Assembly (NCBI RefSeq): GCF_013618475.1
Contig: NZ_JABJVN010000007.1
Coordinates: forward strand, 214,931 to 278,930
Origin: Saccharibacillus deserti
GTDB lineage: Bacteria; Bacillota; Bacilli; Paenibacillales; Paenibacillaceae
Direction: 5' to 3'
DNA length: 64,000 nucleotides
Part shown: one piece after another, positions 38,238 to 46,221 of the stretch
Layout of the letters: every line of letters starts with the position of its first letter
Numbering within the stretch: the first letter of the stretch is position 1
Notes under the pieces: generated by a model
Told to the model about the DNA's origin: nothing
Database searches by the model: none
What the model saw: the letters and a program-made list of their open reading frames with translations, nothing else
Made by a program: the position numbers and the translations under genes

Positions 38238-38282
38238 GCAAAAAAAAGTCCGCGAAACTCTGTTTCATCGGACTTTTTTTGC
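38238..38282. terminator. Rho-independent terminator, both directions
   Basis: An A-run plus GTCCG pairs with CGGAC plus a T-run, extended inside by GAAAC with GTTTC. It still follows the decayed gene it once served. Confidence 0.85.
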
Positions 38283-38340
38283 GCCTAAAATACCGTAATA
38301 GCGCTATTTGTAAGAAGAAAATTAAAATTGAAAATATTTC

Positions 38341-38370
38341 TTGACCCCTGTCTGTTCTGTCATATATAAT
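38341..38370 (+). promoter_or_regulatory. Promoter of the ABC-2/YhgE-like gene
   Basis: TTGACC (38341-38346), 18 bases, TATAAT (38365-38370). Confidence 0.78.
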
Positions 38371-38381
38371 TCAAAAGCAAA

Positions 38382-38403
38382 GTTTAAAACAAATGTTTTA
38401 AAC
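38382..38403. promoter_or_regulatory. Perfect palindromic operator, probably for the TetR regulator
   Basis: GTTTAAAACA and TGTTTTAAAC are exact inverted repeats around AA, 12 bases after the -10. A further half-site-like AGTTTAA follows at 38407-38413. A TetR dimer encoded at 39792-40487 is the obvious ligand. Confidence 0.75.
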
Positions 38404-38452
38404 AATAGTTTAATCGGAATCCGCAGAGCGGAACCGGGAATAGGAGAACCGT

Positions 38453-39610
38453 ATGGGACAGGTATTCAAAGCTTTCTTGAAGCTGCCGACAACCAAGGTG
38501 GGGATGATTACCGCCGTGCTGTTTCAGCTGATTTTCACCGTAATATGGATGACGGGGTACCAGGGAATGACGGATCGGATCGACCGTCTGAACGTTGCGA
38601 TCGTAAACGGGGACGAGCGGATGGGCGCGGCAATCGTGCAGAATCTGAAAGAAAATCTGCCGGTCGGCGTCAAGACGGATATGACGCTTGCCGAAGCGCA
38701 GGACATGCTGCAAAATCGCGAGGTGCAGATGATCGTCGAGATTCCGGCGGATTTCGCATCCGCGGCGCAGTCGCAGGAACCGGCGGTACTGAACTATTTT
38801 ATCAACGAGTCCAACCCGGTCATGATCAAGAACATGATGACTTCGGTCGCGGACACCATCACGGCGGGCGTCAACAAACAGGCGATCGCGGGAGGCCTGA
38901 CGGGTATCCTGTCGACTCAGGGCAAACTGCCGGCGGAAGCGGCGCAGACTGCGGCGGGCGTCCTGTCCGAGCGCGTCGTGTCCAACGTCGAGTCGGTCAA
39001 TGTCGTTGAAGGGATGAACAACCAGATGGTGCCGATGATGATGGTGCTGGCTTCGTACGTCGGTGCCATGATCATGGGACAGAACTTCCAGGTCTCGTCG
39101 ATGGCGCTTGGCGCCCGCTTCGGCCGCTGGCAGCGGATGGCGGTCCGCCTGGTCGTAACGGCCGCCGCATCGGTAGTCGTCTCGCTCGTCGGCACGTCGC
39201 TCGTCGCGGCGTTCGGCGGACAGATGGCACACGGCTTCCTCGCACTCTGGGGCTTCCAGGCCCTGTTCCTGCTGACCTTCATGTTCGTGGCCCAGATGTT
39301 CCTGTTCCTGTTCGGAATGGCGGGCATGCTGTTCAACATTCTGGTGCTGTCGGTGCAGCTCGTCTCGTCCGGCGCGATGATGCCGCGCGAGCTTCTGCCG
39401 GACTTCTATCAGAGCATCGGCAGCATCTTCCCGGCCACCTATGCGGTCGACGGACTGATGAATACGCTGTTCGGCGGACCAAGCGCCGGCGGAGACGCCG
39501 CTGCGCTGCTGCTGATCCTGGCCGCCGCTCTGGTGCTGATCGTCGGTTCGACGGCGCTTCGCCGCGACAAGGCCCCCGTGCCTCCGGTTGTAGCGGCAGC
39601 CGAAGCATAA
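38453..39610 (+). CDS. YhgE/Pip-like ABC-2 family membrane protein
   Basis: The 385-residue protein has one N-terminal membrane helix (about 17-38), an extracytoplasmic domain of about 150 residues with the ABC-2/YhgE pattern (LNVAIVNGDERMGAAIVQNL, later LNYFINESNPVMIKNMM), then about five C-terminal helices. Proteins of this type include phage infection protein and drug or lipid exporters. No ATPase gene is adjacent. The ATG at 38453 follows AGGAGA. A TetR operator in its leader and a TetR gene behind it suggest ligand-inducible export. Confidence 0.82.
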   Translation: MGQVFKAFLKLPTTKVGMITAVLFQLIFTVIWMTGYQGMTDRIDRLNVAIVNGDERMGAAIVQNLKENLPVGVKTDMTLAEAQDMLQNREVQMIVEIPADFASAAQSQEPAVLNYFINESNPVMIKNMMTSVADTITAGVNKQAIAGGLTGILSTQGKLPAEAAQTAAGVLSERVVSNVESVNVVEGMNNQMVPMMMVLASYVGAMIMGQNFQVSSMALGARFGRWQRMAVRLVVTAAASVVVSLVGTSLVAAFGGQMAHGFLALWGFQALFLLTFMFVAQMFLFLFGMAGMLFNILVLSVQLVSSGAMMPRELLPDFYQSIGSIFPATYAVDGLMNTLFGGPSAGGDAAALLLILAAALVLIVGSTALRRDKAPVPPVVAAAEA

Positions 39611-39658
39611 TGGTATGATTGAGATCTGAGCGTACGGAACACAAGAACGAAGCATGCC

Positions 39659-39688
39659 AGGCCGCCGCGGATGCGGCGGCCTTTTTTT
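39659..39688 (+). terminator. Rho-independent terminator
   Basis: AGGCCGCCGC pairs with GCGGCGGCCT around GGAT, followed by seven T. It separates the membrane protein gene from the TetR gene. Confidence 0.9.
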
Positions 39689-39791
39689 GAAGCGTCAATC
39701 GACCGGGATCGAAGCGTCGGAGCGCTGGACTTCGGTATATTCCGCGCGCCGTTACGCAGACGATTTCTAACGGGAGAAGGAGCGCATGGGC

Positions 39792-40487
39792 ATGGAAGAA
39801 GAACACGTAAAAGCAAGAATCGTACGGGCGGCCAAAAAGCTGACGGCGCAAAAAGGATTCGAAGCGACGACCGTGCGGGAGATCTGCGCGGAAGCCTGCG
39901 CCAATCTGTCGCTCGTCTCCTACTATTACGGAGGCAAGGAGCACGTGTACGAAGCGGTGCTGGATGCGTTTATTCCGATCGGCGAAGCAAGCCGGATTCT
40001 GGAAGAGATGCAGCTGGAGCCGGTCGAAGGCATCTGCACGATGGTGCGGGAAATCGTGCTGTTTCGCAGCGCCGATCCCGAAATCTCGCGCATTATCCAT
40101 CAGGAGATGGTCCGGCAGACGCCCCGCACGGCACTTGTCCAACAGCGGGTAATGCCGGCCTGGAAGCTGATTCGCGGATTTTTGGGAACAGGGCGGGAAC
40201 AGGGCGACTTCCATTTCCGTTCGCTGGACATGACCATGGTGCAGCTGCTCGGGAGCGTGCTGTTCGGGGATAACCGGAGCGGACTGACCCCGATCATGGC
40301 GGAAGAGTTTCCGGATACGGAGACTCAAATCGAAGATGTGCTGACCTTCATCCTCCGCGGGATCGGTTACACGGGAGATGTGCGTTTTGCGGGCGAACCG
40401 ATCCTGCAGCGTCTGAAGATCGACGAAGCTTCGTGCTGCGAGTCGGCGGATCGGGGCACTCCGGAGAATCCGGACGGGGAGGAGTGA
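39792..40487 (+). CDS. TetR/AcrR-family regulator
   Basis: The 231-residue protein has a TetR helix-turn-helix (FEATTVREICAEACANLSLVSYYYGGKEHVY, about residues 22-52) and a helical ligand domain resembling the CerR/DUF1956 C-terminal type. ATG 39792 is 9 bases after AAGGAG; ATG 39786 would be only 3 bases away. It probably binds the palindrome at 38382-38403 and represses the upstream membrane protein gene. The last 20 residues are acidic and variable. Confidence 0.9.
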   Translation: MEEEHVKARIVRAAKKLTAQKGFEATTVREICAEACANLSLVSYYYGGKEHVYEAVLDAFIPIGEASRILEEMQLEPVEGICTMVREIVLFRSADPEISRIIHQEMVRQTPRTALVQQRVMPAWKLIRGFLGTGREQGDFHFRSLDMTMVQLLGSVLFGDNRSGLTPIMAEEFPDTETQIEDVLTFILRGIGYTGDVRFAGEPILQRLKIDEASCCESADRGTPENPDGEE

Positions 40488-40496
40488 GCGGACGGT

Positions 40497-41093
40497 ATGA
40501 ATACATGGGAACAACTATCCGCCAAGCTGCCGGGCGGCCCGCTTCCCTGGATCGTTCTTGGTACGCTGCTTCTTCTGCTTCTGCTCGCGCTTCGGCTGGC
40601 CGCGCTGCGCCGGCGCCGGATACTTCGCCAGCTCGATCCGCGCCGGATCACGCTCAAGGATATCGACGGCATGCTGGACGGATCCGACTTCGAGCGCTAT
40701 CTGCACCGGCTGTTCGGCGAACTCGGCTACCGCGAAGTACGCAAGACGACCGCAAGCGGGGATTTCGGCGCGGATCTGGTGTTTGAAGATCGCTACGGGG
40801 CGAGAACCGTGCTTCAGGCCAAACGTTACGCGATGAGCAATCCGGTAGGTTTGTCGGCGGTGCAGGAAGTCTACGGCTCCATGCGCGTATACGGGGCGCA
40901 GCGCGCGGTCGTGCTGACGTCCGGCCGATATACGGCCGCGTGCCGCAAACTCGCCGCCTACAACGGCGTCGTGCTGCTCGACCGCGAAGATCTGGCAGAG
41001 ATCATCGCGGCGTTCAAATCCAGGAAGCCGGAAGATGCGATGGAGACCATCGAACGCGAGCCGGAAGACGCCCCGGACGAGCTGCGGATATAA
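40497..41093 (+). CDS. Membrane-anchored Mrr-type restriction endonuclease-like protein
   Basis: The 198-residue protein has an N-terminal membrane helix (about 18-38) followed by a basic stretch and an Mrr_cat domain: FERYLHRLFGELGY, the catalytic GDFGADLV Asp, and VLQAKRY with Gln-x-Lys (a D-QxK nuclease core). Such small TM-Mrr proteins are widespread in Bacillota; DNA cleavage is inferred from the family, not shown. It lies 9 bases after the TetR gene and may be cotranscribed with it. A GGACGGGGAGGAG stretch precedes the ATG. Confidence 0.85.
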   Translation: MNTWEQLSAKLPGGPLPWIVLGTLLLLLLLALRLAALRRRRILRQLDPRRITLKDIDGMLDGSDFERYLHRLFGELGYREVRKTTASGDFGADLVFEDRYGARTVLQAKRYAMSNPVGLSAVQEVYGSMRVYGAQRAVVLTSGRYTAACRKLAAYNGVVLLDREDLAEIIAAFKSRKPEDAMETIEREPEDAPDELRI

Positions 41094-41133
41094 GCCGGCT
41101 TGCGTCATCGCTTCTCTAGCGAATAGGACTTTC

Positions 41134-41179
41134 CGGACAAAAAAGGACCTCCCTTTACCGGGAGGTCCTTTTTTGTCCG
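41134..41179. terminator. Rho-independent terminator, both directions
   Basis: A 20-bp perfect stem (41134-41153 with 41160-41179) contains GGACCTCCC with GGGAGGTCC and flanking A- and T-runs. Confidence 0.93.
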
Positions 41180-41364
41180 CAAAAAGATCGATTCAGCGAG
41201 AAACAGCGAAAACCTACGTGTTCACAATTTGGACACATTTTTTTAAGCCGCGATTAAAGTCCGTTTAAGTTTCTTTTATGTTTTCCGGCCTATAGTGAGG
41301 AAAGTTTGGACGCCTGCTTGCAGGCCTAGGCTCTACATAAAGAACGAAGAAGGGATGAAGCGCA

Positions 41365-42597
41365 GTGCTCGAAGTGAAGCGGGTAAGCAAAAGGTATGAC
41401 GGCGGACGGGGCGTGCGGGAGATCGACTTTTCGATGCAGCGCGGCGAGATCGTCGGTTTTCTCGGGCCGAACGGTGCGGGCAAAACGACGACGATGCGCA
41501 TGATTACCGGTTATCTGTATCCGACGGAAGGAACGGTCACGGTCGACGGACTGTCCGTCCACGAAGAAGCGAGGAAAGCGAGATCCAAGATCGGCTATCT
41601 GCCGGAAACGCCGCCGCTGTATCCGGATCTGACAGTCGAGGCGTATTTGAAATTCGTCGCGAAGCTGCGCGGCGTGCCGGCGCGGGAGCAGAAGCTTCGT
41701 ACGGCGGAAATGGTCGCAAGGCTCGGCCTCGGCGGACGGGAACGGCAGTCGATCCGGCATCTGTCCAAAGGCTACAAACAGCGGTTGGGATTGGCCCAGG
41801 CGATTATTCACAAGCCCGATCTGCTCGTGCTCGACGAACCGACGTCGGGCCTTGATCCGAGCCAGATTATCGAGATTCGCAGTCTGATCCGGGAGTTGGG
41901 CGAGAACCATACGGTGCTGCTCAGCACGCATATTTTGCAGGAAGTGGGCGCGCTGTGCGACCGGCTGCTGATTATCAACCGCGGCGAACTGGTGATGGAC
42001 GGAGCGCCGGACGAGATCGGAGCCCGGATGGAAAACCGCTTCGCGGTAACGCTGGAAGTCTACGGACAGCGCGAGCGGATCGAATCCGTGCTGGGCGGAT
42101 GGGCCGGATCGCGCGGAATCACGGCCGAGATCCGGGGAGTTCCCGAGCCAAAAGGACAAACGTCGGAAATGGAACCGTTAGAGAGTGAACAGTCGAAGAA
42201 CCAACAGTCGGATAACGAACGGACATTGGCCGGTAACGGGCCGGACGCGGCGGCCGCTTCGCATGAACCGCTCGCGCAAACAGAACCGTTCGTAGAAACG
42301 GAGCCGGTCGCTGCGCCGCCGCAGAGCCTTGACCTTTTTGCTTCGTCCTCCGAAGCGGTACGCGCCCTTCTGACCGCGGACGGGCAGGAAGATTTCCGGC
42401 TGGAGCTGTTCCGGCTGCTGGCCGAAGCCGATCTGCCGATTCTGGAACTGCACAAAGAAAATCCGACCCTGGAAGACGTCTTCCTGAAACTGACAACGGA
42501 AGACCGGGCGGACGGGCTTGTCGACAAGGACGGCCTGGGTACGGACGGCGGCGTCCGGGTTGAAACGGGTACCGGGAGCGGGGAGGAGCGCGCATGA
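41365..42597 (+). CDS. GldA-like ABC transporter ATP-binding protein
   Basis: The 410-residue ATPase has Walker A (GPNGAGKTTT, about residues 34-43), signature LSKGYKQR, Walker B LLVLDEPTSGLD and the H-loop LLSTHILQEV. The family C-terminal domain is split by a Glu/Ser/Pro/Ala-rich insert at about 265-320 before the LEDVFLKLT end motif. Start is GTG 41365 after AAGGGATG. ATG of the next gene overlaps its stop (ATGA). It drives the membrane protein encoded next; GldA-type systems are known in gliding Bacteroidota, and in Bacillota their cargo is unknown. Confidence 0.9.
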   Translation: MLEVKRVSKRYDGGRGVREIDFSMQRGEIVGFLGPNGAGKTTTMRMITGYLYPTEGTVTVDGLSVHEEARKARSKIGYLPETPPLYPDLTVEAYLKFVAKLRGVPAREQKLRTAEMVARLGLGGRERQSIRHLSKGYKQRLGLAQAIIHKPDLLVLDEPTSGLDPSQIIEIRSLIRELGENHTVLLSTHILQEVGALCDRLLIINRGELVMDGAPDEIGARMENRFAVTLEVYGQRERIESVLGGWAGSRGITAEIRGVPEPKGQTSEMEPLESEQSKNQQSDNERTLAGNGPDAAAASHEPLAQTEPFVETEPVAAPPQSLDLFASSSEAVRALLTADGQEDFRLELFRLLAEADLPILELHKENPTLEDVFLKLTTEDRADGLVDKDGLGTDGGVRVETGTGSGEERA

Positions 42598-43307
42598 ATC
42601 GTATTTTGGCCATTTCGGGCAAAGAACTTCGGCTGTACTTTTTGACGCCCACTTCGTATTTCGCATTCGCCATTTATATTCTGATGTCCAGCTTCATGTT
42701 CTATGTCGATTTCGTGACTTATCAGCCGAGCATCCTCGATTACCGGCTGATTCTGAGCGATATGCTGTTCATGCTGCTGATCGTGATTCCCATTCTGACG
42801 ATGCGGCTGATTTCCGAAGAATTTCGCCAGGGCACGGACGAGCTGCTGCTCACTTCCCCGGCCAGCGTGACGGAAGTCGTGTTGGGCAAATATCTGGCTT
42901 CGCTCGGGGTACTGACGATGCTGCTGGTATGCAACCTGGCCTATCCGGCGATCATGTCGCTGTTCGGGGATCTGAACCTGATGACGCTGTGGCTGTCCGT
43001 ACTTGGCGTATTTCTGATGGGGGCCTCGATGATGGCGATCGGACTGTTCGCTTCGTCGCTGTCGCAGCATCAGATGGTATCGGCCGTGGCGGGTTTCGTG
43101 CTGCTGCTGATGTTCTGGCTGGCCGGTTCGATGACTTCCCAAAGCGAGAAGCTGTCCGCCTGGATCGAGCCTTTTTCGCTGCCGGACCGTATTTCGAATC
43201 TGACCAAAGGCGTCGTGAACGGTCCGGACGTGATCTTTTACGTGTCGCTGGCGGCGCTGTTCGTCGTGCTCAGTATCCAGGTGATCGAACGGAAACGGTG
43301 GAGGTAG
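42594..43307 (+). CDS. ABC-2 transporter permease of the GldA/GldG cassette
   Basis: The 237-residue protein has six predicted helices (FAIYILMSSFMFYVDFV, MLFMLLIVIPILTMRLISEE and others) with the ABC-2 permease loop RLISEEFRQGTDELLLTSPASVTEVVLGKYLA. It pairs with the ATPase, whose gene it overlaps by four bases, and it is 4 bases from the GldG-like gene. Substrate is unknown. Confidence 0.9.
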   Translation: MNRILAISGKELRLYFLTPTSYFAFAIYILMSSFMFYVDFVTYQPSILDYRLILSDMLFMLLIVIPILTMRLISEEFRQGTDELLLTSPASVTEVVLGKYLASLGVLTMLLVCNLAYPAIMSLFGDLNLMTLWLSVLGVFLMGASMMAIGLFASSLSQHQMVSAVAGFVLLLMFWLAGSMTSQSEKLSAWIEPFSLPDRISNLTKGVVNGPDVIFYVSLAALFVVLSIQVIERKRWR

Positions 43308-43311
43308 AACA

Positions 43312-44736
43312 ATGAACAAACAAACGGGATCATCCCCAAACCAATCGCGGCGTCTGCTGCACCATGCGAATACGCTTGTCGTGGCGCTCGTTTCGATCGG
43401 CTTGTTCGCGCTGCTGACCGTCGCCTTGACGAAGGCATCGGAATTCCAGCTCGATCTGACCGCCAACAAACAGTACACCCTGTCCGAGCAGACCCACTCC
43501 GTGCTGGACAGACTGCCGGGCAAGGTCAAGCTGGAAGTCTTCACGAATCCGGATACGGACGGCGAACTGGTGACGCGCGAGATTACCGACCTGGTGCAGG
43601 AATACGCCAAAAAAAGCGGCAAACTCGACGTGCATACCTACAGTCTGGTGCAGCAGCCGGAACTGGCCCGTCAATACAATCTATCGTCGAGTTCGGTCGT
43701 GCTGACCTACGGCGAGAAGACGCAGAGTATTCCTTTTCAAGAAATGTTCGGCTCGGGCGACAGCAGTTCCTATACCTTCCTGGGCGAATCCAAACTGACC
43801 GGAGGATTGAACTCGCTGATCTCGACCGAAACGCACAAAGCCTATCTGCTGGCGGGTCACGGCGAGTTCGATGCCTCGCATCTGACGCAGCTGACCGCCG
43901 GTCTCAAAGCCGACAACACCGAGATCGAACCGCTGCAGCTGTATCAGGCGGGCCAGATTCCGAAAGACGCCGACCTGCTGATGATCGTGGCGCCCGAGAC
44001 CGATCTGAGCGCCGAAGAGCTGAAGCTGATCGAGACTTATCTGGACGGAGACGGGAAGCTGTTTCTGTCGCTCGGCTTCAACCCGGACATGAAGACGGAT
44101 TGGACGAATATCGATGCGCTTATGAAAAAATACGGAGTGGTCGACGAGCATGCGATCGCGGTGGACAAAAACAATACGCAGCTCTACGATCCGCTGACCG
44201 TCGTACCGGGCTATGAATCGCATGCCATTACGGAAAAACTGCAGAGCGGCAAGGTCTACCCGATGACTTATCTGTCCGTTGCACTGAGTGCAGCCGGGAA
44301 AGCGCCGGAAGGCCTGACCGTCTCGCCGCTGCTCAGCACCTCCGCGGAAAGCTACGGGGAAACGGATCTCGCCGGGCTGCTGCAGTCCCAGAGCGAATAT
44401 GCGGAAGGCACCGATCTGAGCGGACCTCTGCATCTCGGTTATGCCGTGGACGACGCGGAAGGCAAGCCCAAAGTCGTCGTGATGGGTACGTCCTATTTCC
44501 TGACCGACGATCAGATCGGCGAGCAGGGCAACAAGGACTTTGCGCTCAACAGCCTCAATTACCTGAGCGGCAATCAGAACGATCTGACGATCCGGGCCCG
44601 TGAACAGCAGCAGTACGAGACGGCTTATCTGACCGCTCCGCAGGCCCGCTACATTCTGATCGGCACCATGGTCTTGTTCCCTCTGGTATTCGTTCTGGCC
44701 GGCGTGCTGCTCTGGTGGAGAAGGAGACGCGTATGA
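43312..44736 (+). CDS. GldG-family ABC transporter auxiliary protein
   Basis: The 474-residue protein has a membrane helix at about residues 22-43, a large extracytoplasmic ABC_transp_aux domain (FQLDLTANKQYTLSEQT, KLEVFTNPD, KAYLLAGHGEFDAS, LLMIVAPETDLSAEEL) and a final helix at about 448-468 followed by RRRR. Members are partners of GldA-like exporters. Its stop overlaps the start of the next gene (ATGA), so the four genes are translated as a unit. Confidence 0.88.
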   Translation: MNKQTGSSPNQSRRLLHHANTLVVALVSIGLFALLTVALTKASEFQLDLTANKQYTLSEQTHSVLDRLPGKVKLEVFTNPDTDGELVTREITDLVQEYAKKSGKLDVHTYSLVQQPELARQYNLSSSSVVLTYGEKTQSIPFQEMFGSGDSSSYTFLGESKLTGGLNSLISTETHKAYLLAGHGEFDASHLTQLTAGLKADNTEIEPLQLYQAGQIPKDADLLMIVAPETDLSAEELKLIETYLDGDGKLFLSLGFNPDMKTDWTNIDALMKKYGVVDEHAIAVDKNNTQLYDPLTVVPGYESHAITEKLQSGKVYPMTYLSVALSAAGKAPEGLTVSPLLSTSAESYGETDLAGLLQSQSEYAEGTDLSGPLHLGYAVDDAEGKPKVVVMGTSYFLTDDQIGEQGNKDFALNSLNYLSGNQNDLTIRAREQQQYETAYLTAPQARYILIGTMVLFPLVFVLAGVLLWWRRRRV

Positions 44737-45692
44737 GAAAATATATCCCGACTCTGATTCTGGTGCTGCTCTTCGCCGGCGGTCTGGGTTATGCGGTCTC
44801 GCAAAATTGGTTCGGCGAAGAAACGGAGCCTCCGGCCGCCAAGCTGACCGATGTTGAAACGTCCAAGATCGCCGGTATCCGGATTGCCAATGGCGATCTA
44901 ACCTATCAATTGGTGAAAACCGGCGGAGAATGGGCGTTTACCGAACCGGACAAATATCCGGTGAATCACTATGCCGTCGACGCCTGGCTCGATACGCTGA
45001 CATCGGCCGAGCAGGGCGGCGTTGTGGAAGAAGCTCCCGCAGATCCGGCCAAGTACGGACTCGATCTGACGAAAAAAGGCATCACGCTGACGCAGGAAAA
45101 CGGCGCCGTCGTTACGCTTGCCATCGGCGATCCGCTGCCGACCGGCAGCGGGAATTACGCTCGGCTCGGCGGGGGAGCGGTGATCCGGCTCGATGCCAAC
45201 GCCGCATCGTCGCTGCTGCCGAGCATCACGACATGGGTCGATACGTCTCCGTTCCAATGGGACGACGCCGATCTGAAAGAGCTGGCCTACAAGCGCGGAT
45301 CGGCATCCTGGACATTGAAAAATTCGGCTGCAGCCGGCGCTTCCCCGGCTTGGACGCTGGACGGCAAAGCGATCGAAGACGTACAGGCGACCACCGTATC
45401 CGGCTCGCTGAAGTACATCGCCAGCGACCGTCTGCCGGTGAAAGCCTCGACGCTTGCTTCGGCGGAGACCGACTTTACGCTGAAGCTTGTGACAGCGGAA
45501 GACGGTGCGGACAAGACCCGGAGTTTTACCGGCAAAAAAGATCCCGACGTCGATACGCTCGTCTGGGTCACACGGGAAGGCAGCGAGTGGGCGTATGCCG
45601 TGAAGCCGGAAGATTTGCAGAAAGCGGAAACGCAGACGGCTGCGACGGGCACCGGGACCGATAGCGGAGCGCAGGACGGAAGCGGAAAGTAG
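44733..45692 (+). CDS. DUF4340 domain protein of the GldA/GldG cassette
   Basis: The 319-residue protein has an N-terminal signal-anchor (MRKYIPTLILVLLFAGGLGYAV, about 4-24) and an outer domain with the repeated DUF4340 pattern (VETSKIAGIRI, then GEWAFTEPDKYPVN, later EWAYAVKPEDL). The family usually accompanies GldG-type proteins; function is unknown. ATG 44733 lies 7 bases after GAAGGAG; the GTG at 44715 would overlap GldG further. The final residues (GTGTDSGAQDGSGK) are encoded by the first unit of a 36-bp tandem repeat that continues past the stop. Confidence 0.88.
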   Translation: MRKYIPTLILVLLFAGGLGYAVSQNWFGEETEPPAAKLTDVETSKIAGIRIANGDLTYQLVKTGGEWAFTEPDKYPVNHYAVDAWLDTLTSAEQGGVVEEAPADPAKYGLDLTKKGITLTQENGAVVTLAIGDPLPTGSGNYARLGGGAVIRLDANAASSLLPSITTWVDTSPFQWDDADLKELAYKRGSASWTLKNSAAAGASPAWTLDGKAIEDVQATTVSGSLKYIASDRLPVKASTLASAETDFTLKLVTAEDGADKTRSFTGKKDPDVDTLVWVTREGSEWAYAVKPEDLQKAETQTAATGTGTDSGAQDGSGK

Positions 45693-45767
45693 GCCGGTAG
45701 CGGGACGCAGAACGGAAGCGGGAAGTAGGACGGTAGCGAAACGTAAGCCGTAAGCGGCGGGTAAGGA
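45660..45767 (+). repeat. Three 36-bp tandem repeats spanning a gene end
   Basis: Units at 45660-45695, 45696-45731 and 45732-45767 share GGTAGCGG, GACGCAG, ACGGAAGCGG and AAGTAGG segments in order. The stop codon of the DUF4340 gene lies in unit one and unit two repeats the same stop context. The third unit is more diverged. Confidence 0.75.
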
Positions 45768-45860
45768 ACGGGGTTGGGTGTGCCGGGAGACAGGCGCACC
45801 GTCTCGCCGGGAAGCTGCGCGGCCCGCGGAGAATCGCGGCTCCTTTTGAACGCTTTTCCG

Positions 45861-46046
45861 AAATAACTGCGAGGCGGCTCTTATTTTCCTCCAGGACGCT
45901 TTTTTGAAGAAAATAACTGCAGGAGAGCCTTTAAAGATCCCGTCGAGCGTCTTTGGCAGTCCTTTCCCCAAAATAGCGGTTCGGATGCAGCTATTTCACG
46001 AATTCACAAGCTACCCATGTAAATAACGGTTCCTGCGCAGCTATTT
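45861..46046. repeat. Four copies of an AAATAACTGC...-type palindromic repeat
   Basis: Copies begin at 45861 (AAATAACTGCGAGGCGGCTC), 45911 (AAATAACTGCAGGAGAGCCT), 45971 (AAAATAGCGGTTCGGATGCA) and 46021 (AAATAACGGTTCCTGCGCAG). The first two are direct, the last two read as reverse complements of the same consensus, and each is about 26-28 bp with ATTT-type ends. Short related GACGCTTTT segments precede copies one and two. The array fills the gap between the DUF4340 gene and the antiporter terminator. Confidence 0.7.
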
Positions 46047-46109
46047 GTTCGGGGAACCGGCGGAAGCTTTGGATGAACCGGTCTGCGATCTGCCAAGGAA
46101 ACAGACAAA

Positions 46110-46147
46110 AGAAGCCGGGCCTCTGCGCACGCAGAGACCCGGCTTCT
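46110..46147 (-). terminator. Terminator of the antiporter gene
   Basis: AGAAGCCGGG and CTCTGCG pair with their complements across one mismatch, with a 2-base loop. On the minus strand TTTTG follows. Confidence 0.75.
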
Positions 46148-46221
46148 GAGCAGTACCTTAAGCTCCCTGATGAGATCGGGGCGCTTTTTCCTTGGCAGGC
46201 TTCGAATGAGATCCGTTGAGA

